From: Acidimicrobiales bacterium
GTDB lineage: Bacteria > Actinomycetota > Acidimicrobiia > Acidimicrobiales > Aldehydirespiratoraceae
DNA length: 15,322 nucleotides
Reading direction: 5' to 3'
NCBI GenBank assembly: GCA_021604885.1
Contig: BQJV01000027.1
Location: forward strand, 1 to 15,322
Part shown: one piece after another, positions 13,620 to 15,322 of the stretch
Layout of the letters: the number at the start of each line of letters is the position of its first letter
Position numbering within the stretch: the stretch's first letter is position 1
Made by a program: the position numbers and the translations under genes
Notes under the pieces: model-generated
Seen by the model: only the letters and a program-made list of their open reading frames with translations
Databases searched by the model: none
What the model was told of the DNA's origin: nothing

Positions 13620-14957
13620 ATGGCGGCTGACCGACGAGCGCTCGCGGATCCTCGGTTCCTCGTCGCTGTCGCGCTGCTGGCGGCAAACGATCACTGGTGG
13701 AAGGCGGCTCACGGGAGCTGGCTGACCGGCAAGCTCAGCGACGTCGTCGGCCTGCTCGTCGTGGGCGTGATGCTGCGCGTCGCGCTGGTCGATGCCCGCC
13801 GTGGACGTCTCGCGCTCGGCGCACTGGCGGTCGCCTTCGCCGCCCTCAAGGCGGTTCCGGCGGCGACCGCGCTCGCGGTTGACGCTGCGGATGTCGCACT
13901 GCCCTGGTCGAACGCCGTCGTCACCGACCCGACTGATCTCCTTGCGGTGCCGGTGCTGTTCGCCGTCGCCCCGATCGTCGAGCGACCGATCGTGTGGTGG
14001 ACGTCGCGCTCGGTCCGGGTGCTCGGGCTCCTGGCGGCGGCCACCGCGGCGGTTGCGACCAGCAGCCCGCCCACGGAGGGCGCTGACCTGTCGATCGAGT
14101 CGGACCGGATCGTGGCGACGCCGTTCAACTACGACCCGGATGCCGACTACGCGGCTTCGGCCTGCCGCCCGTCGACGCCCGACGAGTGCTTCCGGATCCG
14201 TGACCTCCGCATCGACGAGTCGGTGGACGGGGGAGCGAGCTGGACGACGGTCTGGCGGGTCGACCACAACGCGGCCGCGACGCTGCGGTCCGAGCACACG
14301 TCGGCGTACGAGGCGAGCGAGTTCGGCCCCCGTGACATCGTCGCGACGGATACGCAGGTCAAGGCGTCGTTCGACGGCCTCGACACCGTGGTCGAGCGAC
14401 AGGCCGACGGAACCTGGACACCGACCCCGCGCGACTTCCGAGCGCTACCGCGGGCGGCGATCGGGCTCCAGGCCGTCGTCGTGGTACTCGTCGCCACCGC
14501 GTTCGCCGCCATCGCCGTGCGGATCCGTCGTGACCTCCGCGGCGGGCCACTGCTCGGCGTGCTCACCCTCGGCTCGTTGGTGCTGTCCCTCGTGATCCTG
14601 CTCGGTGCGATGCGTTCCTCGGTCGGCCTTCTCCCGCTCGAGATCTTCCTGGCCGTGCCGATCTTCGCGCTGCTGATCATCAGCGGGCTCGCGCTGATGG
14701 AGCCGACGCGGCTGTGGCGAAGCCTGGTGCCGGGCGCGCGCGTCGCATTGGGGGCAGTCCTGCTCGCGGGACTCGTCCTGCCGCCGATTCCGCTGCTGCG
14801 TTGGAGCGCGACGAACTCGCCCGGGTATCGCGCGGCGACGCTGCTGTCGATCACGATCGCCGGTCTGGCTGCGCTGGCGCCCCTGCTGATCGGCTACGTG
14901 GGGACTCGGCGCCCGACGATCGACGATCCGGGCGCTAGAGCGCCGGGAAGTAGCTGA
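13620..14957 (+). CDS. Polytopic membrane protein with an outer Asp-box segment, function unknown
   Basis: A 445-residue protein not matched to a named family. Hydrophobic stretches suggest about ten membrane spans. The first group lies at roughly 12-24, 42-57, 64-86, 105-119 and 133-147; the second at 279-300, 308-329, 336-359, 375-392 and 405-426. The first block contains the conserved-looking ANDHWWKAA (22-30), WLTGKLSDVVGLL (34-46) and VTDPTDLLAVPVL (101-113). I recall similar 'NDH...TGKLSD' membrane segments in other bacteria, but no function. Between the groups, a polar domain (148-278) probably faces outside. It holds an Asp-box-like SVDGGASW (201-208), as in sialidase/BNR propellers, and two cysteines (182, 190) that could pair. 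One Asp-box cannot make a propeller, so the domain is probably a small beta sandwich or a remnant. The gene has its own predicted leaderless promoter and its 3' end overlaps the DoxX-like gene by 23 bases. Confidence 0.75.
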   Translation: MAADRRALADPRFLVAVALLAANDHWWKAAHGSWLTGKLSDVVGLLVVGVMLRVALVDARRGRLALGALAVAFAALKAVPAATALAVDAADVALPWSNAVVTDPTDLLAVPVLFAVAPIVERPIVWWTSRSVRVLGLLAAATAAVATSSPPTEGADLSIESDRIVATPFNYDPDADYAASACRPSTPDECFRIRDLRIDESVDGGASWTTVWRVDHNAAATLRSEHTSAYEASEFGPRDIVATDTQVKASFDGLDTVVERQADGTWTPTPRDFRALPRAAIGLQAVVVVLVATAFAAIAVRIRRDLRGGPLLGVLTLGSLVLSLVILLGAMRSSVGLLPLEIFLAVPIFALLIISGLALMEPTRLWRSLVPGARVALGAVLLAGLVLPPIPLLRWSATNSPGYRAATLLSITIAGLAALAPLLIGYVGTRRPTIDDPGARAPGSS

Positions 14958-15291
14958 ACACGCCGACGATGATCACGAATCCCATGACCAGTGGTGCGCC
15001 GAGCGAGTTCTGGATCGTGTCGCGGGCCCGCACGTGGAACCCGATCGCGACGACGAAGTAGGCGATGAGGGCGACGATCGTGGCCGCGCCGATCCACGGC
15101 ACCCAGAGACCGATGGTCAGGCCGATCGCCGAGTCGATCTTCAGGAACGGGAGGAGCCTGACGATCCGCGGCGGGCAGTCGATCTGCGCGAGCGACCGCT
15201 TGATGAACGGGATCGGCCCGATGCACGCGACTGCGTCGAGTGCCTGGAGGACGATCAGCGCGATGGCGAGGCCGGGGTTGTCGACGTCCAT
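14935..15291 (-). CDS. DoxX-like family small membrane protein
   Basis: A 118-residue integral membrane protein with four hydrophobic segments (about 7-27, 44-63, 66-86 and 99-116), the layout of the DoxX_2 family. The LPFLKIDSAIGLTIGLWVP segment (47-65) and the GFHVRARD segment (84-91) fit the family's conserved lysine and His-x-Arg positions. DoxX-like proteins are linked to membrane redox processes, but this small group has no proven role. The ATG at 15291 has no clear Shine-Dalgarno. Only 31 bases of upstream sequence are in the window, and a convincing -10 at leaderless distance is not seen. It converges on the preceding membrane protein with overlapping stop regions. It is probably expressed separately from all other genes shown. 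Confidence 0.85.
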   Translation of the reverse strand: MDVDNPGLAIALIVLQALDAVACIGPIPFIKRSLAQIDCPPRIVRLLPFLKIDSAIGLTIGLWVPWIGAATIVALIAYFVVAIGFHVRARDTIQNSLGAPLVMGFVIIVGVFSYFPAL

Positions 15292-15322
15292 GAGGCAAGT
15301 GAAGCGGCCGCGTGAGTCGCTT

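Overview
This is a very compact, high-GC stretch (most codons end in G or C) of bacterial chromosome. Gene content points to an actinobacterium with strong lipid or steroid-type CoA catabolism: paired acyl-CoA dehydrogenases, a thiolase-fold/DUF35 pair, amidohydrolase, TIGR03086, DUF1214 and DUF7064 families. An acidimicrobiial or mycobacterial relative fits, but no taxonomic marker gene is present, so this is inference. I see no rRNA, tRNA, CRISPR array, insertion sequence or phage gene, and no stretch over 70 bases lacks a gene.

Layout. Positions 1-1346 (+) hold an Old Yellow Enzyme-like oxidoreductase whose frame is open to the left edge. It converges on a minus-strand pair: an APH/ACAD10-11-type phosphotransferase (2528-3667) followed by a DUF7064-like protein (1371-2528). 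From the 64-base gap at 3668-3731 a plus-strand pair of acyl-CoA dehydrogenases diverges (3732-4922, 4932-5921), followed by a ThrH-type HAD phosphatase (5938-6567) that appears to have its own promoter. Next comes a tightly coupled minus-strand operon read from 10096 to 6560: DUF35 Zn-ribbon/OB protein, thiolase-fold enzyme without a nucleophilic cysteine, amidohydrolase, and TIGR03086 protein. Across a gap of only 20 bases the opposing plus-strand operon begins: DUF1214 protein, acyl-CoA synthetase, PhyH dioxygenase (10117-13600). A polytopic membrane protein with an Asp-box-containing outer segment (13620-14957) and a convergent DoxX-like protein (14935-15291) close the window.

How the genes may work together. 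The right divergon looks like a catabolic module: activation to a CoA thioester, 2-oxoglutarate-dependent hydroxylation, and carbon-carbon cleavage by an aldolase-like thiolase/DUF35 complex, with an amidohydrolase possibly acting on a product. The left divergon pairs a small-molecule kinase with two acyl-CoA dehydrogenases. This recalls the kinase-plus-dehydrogenase logic of levulinate catabolism (LvaA/LvaC) and of mammalian ACAD10/11. Both substrates are unknown.

The strongest non-coding signal is that most transcription-unit heads carry a TAnnnT-like -10 hexamer ending 6-9 bases before the start codon, which predicts leaderless mRNAs. Both divergent gaps show symmetric, overlapping promoter elements.
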